NCBI GenBank assembly: GCA_947176915.1
Contig: CAMWSM010000002.1
Coordinates: 62,001 to 126,000 of the forward strand
Source of the DNA: an uncultured Porphyromonadaceae bacterium
GTDB lineage: Bacteria > Bacteroidota > Bacteroidia > Bacteroidales > Muribaculaceae
DNA: 64,000 bases
Direction of reading: 5' to 3'
Under the pieces are notes generated by a model, which was not told the origin of the DNA, searched no databases, and saw nothing but the letters and a program-made list of their open reading frames with translations. Positions 34,220-42,631 of this stretch are shown in pieces. The stretch's first letter is position 1; every line of letters begins with the position of its first letter. Position numbers and translations under genes: made by a program.

Positions 34220-37200
34220 TCCCCAGGGGGGCGGTCAGGCCACAGCTACTGACGTTGAAGGTAAATTCACCCTCAGAGTGCCTCAGAACGTAACCAAAGC
34301 CAAATTTACTTATGTGGGATACAATCCTGCAACCGTAGATCTCCGTCCCGATATGAAGGTCTATCTGCAGAACACATCCGAGAATCTTGATGAACTCGTG
34401 GTGGTAGCTTACGGCCAGCAGAAGAAATCTTCGATTACGGGGTCTGTATCTCAGGTAAATGCCGACAAGATTTCAGAGCGTCCCGTATCAAGTGTTGCTT
34501 CCGCGTTGGAAGGAACGACATCAGGCATCACAATTTCAGGTAACTACGGTGAGGCAGGTAGCAGTCCTACGATCACTATCCGCGGTTTAGGTTCAATCAA
34601 TGGTACCAATACACCGCTCTACGTGATTGACGGCGTGCCTTTCGGTGGTAATGTAACCGACCTCAATCCAGATGATATCGAATCTATGTCTGTGCTTAAG
34701 GATGCCGCTTCCGCAGCACTTTATGGCAACAGGGCATCCAATGGTGTCATCCTCATCACAACAAAGACTGCCAAGGAGAAAGGGAAGATTCGCGTGAACT
34801 TCAAGACTACTCAGGGTTGGTATGAAAGAGGTATCCCAGAGTATGAACGAGCAGGAATTTCAGATTGGATGCAGGCACAGTATTACAATTATAGGAATGC
34901 CGCTTACATGACTAAAAACAAACTGGCGTATACTCCTGAAAATTTAGCAAAGGGAAATGATTTTGCAAATATCAATTTTGTAGATAAGTGGATTTATTCC
35001 AATATTTTCGATATGGGTCCCGATGGTGACTACGAACTGTTCTCGGAGGACGGTGTATTCAATCGTAATTTGGCCATCAAAGGGACTTATGCTGAAGACC
35101 TTGATTGGTGGGATCAGGCTATCCGTAATGGCTACCGTGGAGAATACACTCTCAACGTAATGGGCGCTACCACCAAAAGCGACTACCGGTTCTCACTTGG
35201 CTATCTTTCAGAGGACGGTTATATGCGCGATAACACCTATAATCGTATCACAGCTGCAGCCAATATCAATGTCAATCCTGTCAACTGGTTGAAGACCGGT
35301 TTGAAACTCAATGTCTCCCACCAGAATATCCGGGGAACCATGAATGGTGTAGGTGATGGAAACACATCCTACAATAATGCTTTTTATGTTTGCCGTTATA
35401 TCTCCCCAATTTATCCCGTACATATCCATAATCAGGAAACCGGAGAATATCTTCTTGACGGAGCAGGAGGATTACAATATGACCCGGGTTATTACACATA
35501 CGTAAATGATGCAGGTAAACTAACTCAGGTTAACACACGTAACCAGTTCTCAAACCGTAATGTCATTTGGGAGTCTGAAGTTAATAAGCGTAAGAATATC
35601 CGTAACACAATCAATGGTACGGCATACGTGGATTTCATACTTCCTTTTGGTTTCGTGGCTACAATCAGAGGTAACCTCAACACCAGAAATCAGGATGCCT
35701 ATTCCTATGGGTCAGCACTTGTAGGAGATGCTGTTGGTGAGGGTTCTCTTTCAAAAACAATCTATACGTATAAGAACTGGACATTCCAGCAGCAACTTAA
35801 CTGGAACCGTACTTTTAATGAGAAGCATTCTTTCAATGTGTTGTTAGCACACGAAAATTATTCTTATCAGTACGACTACACCTACGACAGCAAACGCAAT
35901 CAGGCATTCGAAGGACTTGCCGCCCTCTCAAATTTTGCAGAAATGAAGAGCATGAGCGGCTATCGTTCAATGCAACGCACAGAGTCCTATCTCGCACGTG
36001 TTCAATATAATTTCGATGATCGCTACAATATCGAAGGTTCTTTCCGCCGCGACGGTACTTCAAGATTCTATAAGAAGGTACGTTGGGGTAACTTCGGTTC
36101 AGTAGGTGCCAACTGGGTGTTCTCAAATGAGGATTTCGTACGCTCGAAGACAGCTGATTGGTTGAATCTCGGTAAGCTATATGTCAACTGGGGTCAGGTA
36201 GGTAATGATGCTTCAGCAGGCTACTATTCATATATGATGCTCGAAAGTTTTGCAACACAGGATAAGGATAATGCATTCTGGCTCACTCAGCTTGCCGCTC
36301 CTACTCTGAAATGGGAAACTTCAGAATCATTCGGTGTAGGTTTTGAAACAAGATTCTTTAACCGATGGAATTTGAGTGCGGAATATTATCTCAAGAATAA
36401 TAAGGACCTTATCTTCTCTCAAGGCTTCGCTTCCTCAGGAGGTGCTACCGGCACGGATGTCAATCGTCCTTATCTTGACACAAATATAGGTTCTATCCGA
36501 AATCAGGGTTTTGAAATCTCCACTGATGTTGATGTATTCGTAAATAAAGATTGGAAAATCAATATCGGAGCGAATCTGAACTTCAACGATAATAAGATCA
36601 CCAAACTTCCGGATGAATACAAGTATTTCATAGGTTATGATCAGAATGGGAACGAACTGAATGAGAACGGTTATCTGAGCAGTCCTTACAAACTTGCCGA
36701 GGGGCACGGACGCTATGACTACTATACATACCATTGGGCAGGTGTGGATCAGATGACAGGTAAATCTCTTTATACCGCTAATCTACAGGATTACTATATT
36801 CAGAAATCTGACGGCACAATAGTGGGTGGTACGTACTCAAAAGATGAGGGTGGCAACCTGGTTCTTGACAAATCAAAGAGCTCAAAACTTTCTGCTTCAA
36901 ATTATGTCGAGATCAATGGTGAATATTACGTAAACAATTATACGTATGCGGCTAAATCCTGGGCGGGTTCTGCTCTCCCCAAAGTGAACGGTGCGTTCAA
37001 TGCAAACATCTCTTTCCGTGATTTCAGTCTTACCGCACTCTTCACATATAGTCTGGGTGGAAAATTGATGGATTATACCTATCAGAGTCTTATGTCTCCG
37101 GGAAACGGTCCGACAGCATTAAGCGCTGATATCCTCAACTCATGGATGGGTATTCCGGAAGGGATGACAGCCGACAGCCCTAACCGTATCTCTACCGATA

Positions 37201-37490
37201 TAGCTCCTCTTATCGACTATAACGATTCTTACAGCAACACTACAAGCGACCGCTGGTTGATTTCAAGAAACTATCTCTGTTTCAAGAATATCAATTTCAG
37301 TTATTCACTCCCCAAGAAGATTATCCGTCCCGCAGGTCTGAGCAGTGTCAAAGCCTCTTTCTCTGCTGAAAATCTCTTCCTGGCTACTCACAGAAAAGGT
37401 TTGAATCCTCAACAGGGAAGCGGTGGCGCCCAAAGCAACTATCTCGTGCCTGCAAGAGTATTCACTTTCGGTCTTGCGCTTGAACTATAA
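34089..37490 (+). CDS. SusC/RagA-family TonB-dependent transporter (pair 4)
   Basis: A 1133-residue SusC protein, the head-to-head partner of the transporter at 28023. Same signal peptide, DELVVVAYGQQKK block and plug motif DAASAALYGNRASNGV; the two diverge from about residue 265 onwards in exposed regions (for example FSEDGVFNRN here against FNEGNFNTAA) and share the ending VPARVFTFGL. The last residues are LALEL. It is followed after 19 bases by its SusD. The pattern of an identical 5' end and divergent barrel is what recombination or gene conversion between the copies would produce. Confidence 0.95.
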   Translation: MRRLFFIMMAVLACTFGINAQLRTYSGTVLDATTNEPLIGVTVAPQGGGQATATDVEGKFTLRVPQNVTKAKFTYVGYNPATVDLRPDMKVYLQNTSENLDELVVVAYGQQKKSSITGSVSQVNADKISERPVSSVASALEGTTSGITISGNYGEAGSSPTITIRGLGSINGTNTPLYVIDGVPFGGNVTDLNPDDIESMSVLKDAASAALYGNRASNGVILITTKTAKEKGKIRVNFKTTQGWYERGIPEYERAGISDWMQAQYYNYRNAAYMTKNKLAYTPENLAKGNDFANINFVDKWIYSNIFDMGPDGDYELFSEDGVFNRNLAIKGTYAEDLDWWDQAIRNGYRGEYTLNVMGATTKSDYRFSLGYLSEDGYMRDNTYNRITAAANINVNPVNWLKTGLKLNVSHQNIRGTMNGVGDGNTSYNNAFYVCRYISPIYPVHIHNQETGEYLLDGAGGLQYDPGYYTYVNDAGKLTQVNTRNQFSNRNVIWESEVNKRKNIRNTINGTAYVDFILPFGFVATIRGNLNTRNQDAYSYGSALVGDAVGEGSLSKTIYTYKNWTFQQQLNWNRTFNEKHSFNVLLAHENYSYQYDYTYDSKRNQAFEGLAALSNFAEMKSMSGYRSMQRTESYLARVQYNFDDRYNIEGSFRRDGTSRFYKKVRWGNFGSVGANWVFSNEDFVRSKTADWLNLGKLYVNWGQVGNDASAGYYSYMMLESFATQDKDNAFWLTQLAAPTLKWETSESFGVGFETRFFNRWNLSAEYYLKNNKDLIFSQGFASSGGATGTDVNRPYLDTNIGSIRNQGFEISTDVDVFVNKDWKINIGANLNFNDNKITKLPDEYKYFIGYDQNGNELNENGYLSSPYKLAEGHGRYDYYTYHWAGVDQMTGKSLYTANLQDYYIQKSDGTIVGGTYSKDEGGNLVLDKSKSSKLSASNYVEINGEYYVNNYTYAAKSWAGSALPKVNGAFNANISFRDFSLTALFTYSLGGKLMDYTYQSLMSPGNGPTALSADILNSWMGIPEGMTADSPNRISTDIAPLIDYNDSYSNTTSDRWLISRNYLCFKNINFSYSLPKKIIRPAGLSSVKASFSAENLFLATHRKGLNPQQGSGGAQSNYLVPARVFTFGLALEL

Positions 37491-37509
37491 TTAAAAATAA
37501 TCGAGCTTT

Positions 37510-39216
37510 ATGAAAACAAAATTTATATATGGTCTTTTAGCCCTGGGGTTGACTGCATCTCTTTCCTCCTGTTCTGAGAATTATCTTGACACGGTGCCAC
37601 AGAGTTCAGTTTCACTTCCCACCCTTTTCAATGATCCAGACGGGGCCCAGAACGCTATCAATGGTCTTGGCAAGTTGATGTGTTCCCAATATATGAGCAC
37701 ACAGGGTCAGAATGGAGAAGGTACCATGCAACTTTACTTTGGTGATTATCCAGGCATGGCACTCCAAAAATGTGACTATACCGGCTGGATGAACACCATC
37801 AACGGGAAATATCATTCCAACAATTCGAATGGCAACATGGCTTTCTCCTGGCATTATCCTTACCGTTTAATAGCCAATGCCAATATCATCATCAACAACA
37901 TTCCTAAAGAACCTAAAGAGGAGGATAAGGCTGCATGGGGCTATATCAAGGCCCAGGCGCTTTGCTATCGTGCTCATTCCTATCTTTATCTGGTTCAGCT
38001 CTATTCCCGTCGTTGGGGCTATCGGGATGGTGAGTCGAGAGGTGTGATAATCCGCGATGATGCTGAGTATGGTGTAGATCCTGAATACACAATTACTCCG
38101 AAGGCTGCTTCGTCTCTTAAGGAGGTCTATGAGTATATTTATACTGATCTTGAGGAGGCAATCACACTCTTCCAGGCTTCAACCCAGAATCGTCCTTCAT
38201 CAAAGCGTTGGCTTCCGGCAGAATCTGTAGCTCACGCTATCTATGCAAGAGCTGCTCTTACTCGCGAAGATTGGGCAACTGCCTCCGCTCAAGCTAAACT
38301 TGCTTGTAAAGGTGCAAGCCTGATGACCGCCGAAGAGTATGAGGCTGGTTTCAACACTCCCAACAATGAGTGGATATGGGCTGCCTTCAATAGTGAGGAG
38401 CAAGACGTTTACTACTATTCTTTCTTCGCATACGTGGGCTCCAATTCAAAGTCATCAAGCTGTCGCACAAATCCAGTAGCGATAAGCCGCCAATTGGTTG
38501 AAAAGATTCCGGCAAATGATAGCCGTCTGCGTATTTACGCAATTCCGACCGAGGAGGAACTTCCCAAATATCCTGAGCAGGTTTCAGGTTCGGGAAAAGT
38601 AACTCTGACAAGCACAGCTAATCTTAAGAAATTGAAAGCCGCTGCAGAAGAGGATCCTGATAAAAATGGACCCGCCTATGAAAATGCTCTTCAATGTAAC
38701 GCCTTCTATAATCGTATCAAAGGAGACTCTTTCTATACCGGAAGAATGTACAGCACCACAACACTTTATTATTATCTTTGTACAAAATTCCTTGCTCAGA
38801 ATGATCTTGGTGTCGGTCAGCTTTGTCTTTACAGAATGGCTGAGATGCTATATATTCAAGCTGAGGCAGAGTATATGTTAGGGAACGAGGCGACTGCCCG
38901 TCAAGTGCTTGAAAGCGCGGTGGCACCATATCAGGATAACTATACATGCACTCTTACAGGTGATGAGCTTCTTGAGGAGATACTTACTTACAGAGAGTTC
39001 GATCTCTGCGGAGAGGGTCACTCCTGGTTTGACATCAAACGTAGAGGTGCCTCCTTTGAGAGAAAATCCTGGCTTGATGGTGGTAGTTGGAATGAATCAT
39101 TTGCTATCGAGGGTGGACCGAACTACGAAAATGACATGACTTTCGTTTATCCTCAGATCGAGACTAATTATAATCAATTAGTGCAGAGCACTGAGAGCCC
39201 GACTTGGCCTAATTAA
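37510..39216 (+). CDS. SusD/RagB-family lipoprotein (pair 4)
   Basis: A 568-residue SusD-like lipoprotein with lipobox LSSC (Cys21) and mature start SENYLDTVPQSSV. Shares with the SusD at 26331 the order of motifs MCSQY-GQNGEGTM, KAQALCYRAHSYLYLVQLYSRRW and FDLCGEGHSWFDIKRRG. It ends the pair 4 operon; no glycosidase or sulfatase follows before the terminator at 39247. Confidence 0.95.
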   Translation: MKTKFIYGLLALGLTASLSSCSENYLDTVPQSSVSLPTLFNDPDGAQNAINGLGKLMCSQYMSTQGQNGEGTMQLYFGDYPGMALQKCDYTGWMNTINGKYHSNNSNGNMAFSWHYPYRLIANANIIINNIPKEPKEEDKAAWGYIKAQALCYRAHSYLYLVQLYSRRWGYRDGESRGVIIRDDAEYGVDPEYTITPKAASSLKEVYEYIYTDLEEAITLFQASTQNRPSSKRWLPAESVAHAIYARAALTREDWATASAQAKLACKGASLMTAEEYEAGFNTPNNEWIWAAFNSEEQDVYYYSFFAYVGSNSKSSSCRTNPVAISRQLVEKIPANDSRLRIYAIPTEEELPKYPEQVSGSGKVTLTSTANLKKLKAAAEEDPDKNGPAYENALQCNAFYNRIKGDSFYTGRMYSTTTLYYYLCTKFLAQNDLGVGQLCLYRMAEMLYIQAEAEYMLGNEATARQVLESAVAPYQDNYTCTLTGDELLEEILTYREFDLCGEGHSWFDIKRRGASFERKSWLDGGSWNESFAIEGGPNYENDMTFVYPQIETNYNQLVQSTESPTWPN

Positions 39217-39246
39217 TCTTGAGATAAGCAATCGAAAACTATGATA

Positions 39247-39282
39247 CGAGGGGTGTTGCAATGTGAATTGCGACACCCCTCG
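39247..39282 (+). terminator. Terminator of SusC/SusD pair 4
   Basis: A 16-bp stem (39247-39262 with 39267-39282, CGAGGGGTGTTGCAAT side) with a GTGA tetraloop, the same loop and a related stem as the fructan-locus terminators at 10701 and 18820. Confidence 0.85.
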
Positions 39283-39351
39283 TTCGTGTTCTCGCTCAGA
39301 GGATGAGATTTTAAAAGTCAATAATCTGTCTCAAATCTGCAGGGAGCCTGA

Positions 39352-40617
39352 TCAGGCGAGACAGGCATCGAGAGCAGCCATAATGGCAGGCTTGTCAAGC
39401 TTCTGACCGATGAAGACGAGTTTCTGCATACGGTCGCCATACTCCTCATCCCAGTCTTTTGCGAGTCCGGGTTCTGTGGCGAGCATACGCATCAGTTCAT
39501 CTTCCGGAGCGGTGGCATACCATAGCCCGGCTTCAGTGAGTTTTTTCTGCACTCCGGCCTGTTCAAAAAGATATGACATATCCGTATTGTCATTGAAATA
39601 ACAGATTCCTTTGGCACGGATGATATTTTTAGGCCATTGCTTGGCTACGAAGTAGTCGAATTTGTTGATGTCGAACGGACGGCGGGCGAAGTAGACAAAC
39701 GTGCCTATTCCGTATTCTTCAGCTTCTCCTTCGCCGTGGTGATGATGGTGATGATGGCATACTCCATGCTCATGGTCGCAATGAGAATGATCTTCATGCT
39801 CATGCTCATGCGCATGCTCATGATGGTGTTCATGCTCATGGTGATGCTGATGCTGATGTTCTTCGCGCTCTTTCTCTATCTCTTCTATAGGCTTCTCAAT
39901 TTGCTGTATCCAGGTTGCGGAGGTTACTGTATTTTCAAAATTAAAGAGATGAGTGTCAAGAATCTTGTCGAGGTCGAAGTCGCAATAGTCACATTCAATG
40001 ATCTCAGCTTTTGGCTGAAGTGCGCGAACCACTTCCTTGATGTGCTTTGCCTCTTCGGGTATTACCTCTGAGATTTTGTTGAGGACAATGATGTTGCAGA
40101 ATTCAATCTGCTGGATAACGAGACTTTCAATATCCTCCTCCCCGATATTTGGAGAAGTGAGGCGATCTCCCTTGTCAAATTCGCTTTTCAGGCGCAAGGC
40201 ATCCACTACAGTCACTATGCAGTCGAGCACAGGCACTCCATGACGCACAAGATTAGGAGCCATGAAAGGCATAGAGCATATTGTCTGAGCGATTGGCTCA
40301 GGCTCGCAAATGCCGCTTGCCTCGATAACGATATAGTCGAAATCTGCCTCCATAAGGTCTGAAAGCTGTTGCATAAGGTCAGTTTTCAAAGTGCAGCAGA
40401 TGCAGCCGTTCTGGAGGGCTACGAGGGAGTCGTCGCTATTGCCAACTATGCCACCCTTGGCAATGAGGTCTGCGTCTATATTGACTTCCCCTATGTCATT
40501 AACGATTACAGCAAATTTTATACCTTTTCTGTTATTTAGAATGCGGTTGAGGAGAGTGGTTTTTCCGCTTCCGAGATACCCGGTGAGCAGAAGCACCGGA
40601 GTTTGTTTATTTTTCAT
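39352..40617 (-). CDS. COG0523/CobW-family GTPase, putative zinc or metal chaperone with His-rich loop
   Basis: A 421-residue SIMIBI-class GTPase that would insert or deliver a metal to a target protein. Walker A GYLGSGKTT (13-21), the metal-binding CxCC motif GCICCTL (Cys72, 74, 75), IVLNK for guanine recognition (about 177-181) and a CobW C-terminal domain (about 303-418). Between them lies a tract (about 253-294) with 24 histidines and 2 cysteines. Such tracts are known in zinc-linked COG0523 members (YjiA/ZNG1 relatives); nickel, cobalt or iron cannot be excluded. It starts inside the 3' end of the lipoprotein gene (11-base overlap), so it is coupled to it. Confidence 0.9.
   Translation of the reverse strand: MKNKQTPVLLLTGYLGSGKTTLLNRILNNRKGIKFAVIVNDIGEVNIDADLIAKGGIVGNSDDSLVALQNGCICCTLKTDLMQQLSDLMEADFDYIVIEASGICEPEPIAQTICSMPFMAPNLVRHGVPVLDCIVTVVDALRLKSEFDKGDRLTSPNIGEEDIESLVIQQIEFCNIIVLNKISEVIPEEAKHIKEVVRALQPKAEIIECDYCDFDLDKILDTHLFNFENTVTSATWIQQIEKPIEEIEKEREEHQHQHHHEHEHHHEHAHEHEHEDHSHCDHEHGVCHHHHHHHGEGEAEEYGIGTFVYFARRPFDINKFDYFVAKQWPKNIIRAKGICYFNDNTDMSYLFEQAGVQKKLTEAGLWYATAPEDELMRMLATEPGLAKDWDEEYGDRMQKLVFIGQKLDKPAIMAALDACLA
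39736..39858 (-). repeat. Histidine-codon-rich tract in the CobW-family gene
   Basis: About 41 codons of which 24 are His, mixed CAT/CAC with Glu and Asp. On the plus strand this reads as ATG-rich repeats that create a spurious Met-rich ORF. Confidence 0.85.
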
Positions 40618-41125
40618 AATCTATATCCTTAAGATAGGTATTTATATCTGAAATGTGATATTGCGCTTCATTGATTGTATAAGGAAGTTGCACAATCTGA
40701 GTTACTTTCGCTCCCGGAATGACCGCCTCAAGCAATTGAGCTACTGAAGGAACGGAGGGAAGTTGGGAATATTCCGAGAAAGTATAAGAAGTGAATACAG
40801 AATTTCCACTTACACCCTGACGGTTTAGCCACCACCCGTTGTCAAGTTTAAGGGGGGCGGAGGATGCCGAGATGTCGGTAGGAGCAGGATAATAGAGAAG
40901 TCCTCCATCACTGTTGAGCGTGATCGCCACGTTGTTCGCGTAGTCGCCGCTCATGCGGAAAGCGGTGGCTTTCGGAATTTTAGATTTCACTATCATAGGA
41001 TCCATTTTTTTAACCTTGGGGGCTTCTGTAGAAGGGGAGGGGGCAGTAGCCACATATTGCTTGGAAGTGCAGGAAGCGAAAAGAGCCACTGCAGGTAGCG
41101 TATAAAGAAGAAGTCGAGAATTCAT
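40607..41125 (-). CDS. Uncharacterised lipoprotein, 172 aa
   Basis: Signal peptide with lipobox LFASC (Cys19), then a Ser/Pro/Ala/Thr linker (TAPSPSTEAP) and a compact domain of about 130 residues (AFRMSGDYANNVAITL, YYPAPTDISASS, GWWLNRQGVS). No family is recognised. It lies 73 bases downstream of the porin-like gene and overlaps the CobW-family gene by 11 bases, all on the minus strand, so it probably belongs to the same metal-linked operon and sits in the envelope. Confidence 0.75.
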   Translation of the reverse strand: MNSRLLLYTLPAVALFASCTSKQYVATAPSPSTEAPKVKKMDPMIVKSKIPKATAFRMSGDYANNVAITLNSDGGLLYYPAPTDISASSAPLKLDNGWWLNRQGVSGNSVFTSYTFSEYSQLPSVPSVAQLLEAVIPGAKVTQIVQLPYTINEAQYHISDINTYLKDIDYEK

Positions 41126-41198
41126 ATTCTAATATGTTTAGATAATATTCAATACTTACTTATATGCAAATATAACAAATTTTTTCTTTAAAGCCAAA

Positions 41199-42497
41199 TC
41201 AGAAACTTACTTTGAGCATAGCTTCGATTCGATTGTCGTGTGATTGGGTGCCGCTGTAGTCCACTCGTCTTCCGTATAGATATTCGAGTCCGACCTGCAC
41301 GATGCTGTTGACATTGCAGAAAATATTAGCTACAGCATATTGGGCATATTTGTAGCCTGTCTTCCAATCTGAAGATGAATCTGAGAAGGGATGATCGTAG
41401 GTGCGGACATGGCCGTATGCCGTAGAGCAGAACCATTTCGGATTGAAATTATATTGAAGGCCTCCGTATGCTCCCCATACTTCCACAGGGTCAAGCGCGG
41501 AACTATTGTCGGGATCCGGCATAAGATCCATTCCTAGTCCGGTTAAATCCTGAATATAGCTTGCTATGCCTTTGCCGTAAACCCCTTGCCAGCATGCCGA
41601 GAGACCTCCGGCTATAGGGGTGGTGCCGCTTGTTTTAATACCCCATCCGACAACATCCACATTTCGTGAGGCAGTCAGATCTCGATAGTATAGATTACGG
41701 ATAATAGCAGAGAAACGCAGCCATCCCGATCCTTTTGCCCAATTTTTCTGTAGATAGAAGGGAATGTCGGGCACACGTTGTGACACGGTAGCCGTATTGG
41801 AGGCGTTTGTGAATGAATAGGTGGGCATATCAAGTCCGATACCGGCTTTCCAACCCTGATTCTTGCCAAATGTTTTCTCATAACCGATCATGCCATGAGT
41901 AACACATGTGAAGGCATTTACCCCTTCATAATCGATAGTGGTCGGTGATGCTCCTGCATCGGTAAAAAGTGAATATGTATAGCCGGCGGTGATGCCACGG
42001 TATTTCAGATATGCATGATTAAGGGATGGTGCATAATTATTCCCCACGAAGTTGATTGAGACGTATGCTCCGAGCTGGTTCACATTCCCCGGAAGCGCAA
42101 CGACATTGAGATATATGTTGCTCTGTTGGGCGGTAAATTTGAATTGAGCTCCGTTGCCGGGAGTTTTTGTCATCGGAATGCCTGAAGTTGCGAACAAGAT
42201 AGGGGATGGGATAGGATTTCCTATATCATACACCCCTTCAGTAAGGATGTTCGCACCTATGCCCATGTAGAACTTACCCTCCTTCCCAAGCATTGCAAAA
42301 CGCGGCACATCCGGGATATTGTAAACGTGCGGGGCATTCTGATGAAGAGTTTCATAGAGGGAGTCTCCCGGCTCCATCATTTTTATGCCTCCTTCATGGA
42401 GATGGCTTGACGGATGTGTGTGCGGAGGAACTGAATCCTGTCCAAAACCTGTTAGTGTCGCGGAGAGGAGAAGTGGAAGTAGCAGGGCTTTTTTCAT
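41199..42497 (-). CDS. Outer-membrane porin-like beta-barrel with His-rich N-terminus
   Basis: A 432-residue exported protein: signal peptide (about 1-19, ending TGFGQ), a short histidine-rich mature N-terminus (HTHPSSHLHEGG), a coil with DSLYETL, then a region of alternating strands (GKFYMGIGANI, FKFTAQQSNIYLNVV, GAYVSINFVG, ITAGYTYSLF) ending in Phe (LKVSF). This fits a 16-strand-class porin such as the DcaP/OprO type; the exact family is uncertain. It heads the operon with the lipoprotein and the metal GTPase, and the His-rich N-terminus supports a metal-acquisition or metal-export role (inference). Confidence 0.75.
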   Translation of the reverse strand: MKKALLLPLLLSATLTGFGQDSVPPHTHPSSHLHEGGIKMMEPGDSLYETLHQNAPHVYNIPDVPRFAMLGKEGKFYMGIGANILTEGVYDIGNPIPSPILFATSGIPMTKTPGNGAQFKFTAQQSNIYLNVVALPGNVNQLGAYVSINFVGNNYAPSLNHAYLKYRGITAGYTYSLFTDAGASPTTIDYEGVNAFTCVTHGMIGYEKTFGKNQGWKAGIGLDMPTYSFTNASNTATVSQRVPDIPFYLQKNWAKGSGWLRFSAIIRNLYYRDLTASRNVDVVGWGIKTSGTTPIAGGLSACWQGVYGKGIASYIQDLTGLGMDLMPDPDNSSALDPVEVWGAYGGLQYNFNPKWFCSTAYGHVRTYDHPFSDSSSDWKTGYKYAQYAVANIFCNVNSIVQVGLEYLYGRRVDYSGTQSHDNRIEAMLKVSF

Positions 42498-42513
42498 ATT
42501 TGAAATAAGTTGA

Positions 42514-42546
42514 TGTTTTACAATTATAACAGAGTAACCAAAGTTA
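42514..42546 (-). promoter_or_regulatory. Promoter with overlapping dyad in front of the porin/lipoprotein/GTPase operon
   Basis: Minus-strand TAACTTTG (42539-42546) matches TAnnTTTG. Just downstream, over the predicted start site, lies a near-palindrome TTATAATTGTAA (10 of 12 positions symmetric), reminiscent of Zur/Fur-type operators. The operator reading is inference. Confidence 0.5.
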
Positions 42547-42585
42547 AGTTTAATTAAATAAATAAGTGCCGGAAAATAGTTTAAT

Positions 42586-42615
42586 TGAGCATAACGGAAA
42601 TTTATATTACCTTTG
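42586..42615 (+). promoter_or_regulatory. Promoter of AAA/nuclease copy 2
   Basis: TTG at 42586-42588, 19 bases, TACCTTTG at 42608-42615. It places transcription start near 42621 and so favours the ATG at 42632 over the one at 42566. Confidence 0.75.
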
Positions 42616-42631
42616 CAAAAACAACATAACT

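Noticed and set aside
39637-40071. A Met-rich ORF opposite the CobW-family gene (possible copper-binding protein)
   Set aside because: The Met codons are the complement of the His tract (CAT read as ATG); no signal peptide or promoter.
40607-41125. Idea that the lipoprotein is only a leader of the GTPase gene
   Set aside because: It has its own lipobox, a normal length and a globular domain, so it is a separate gene.
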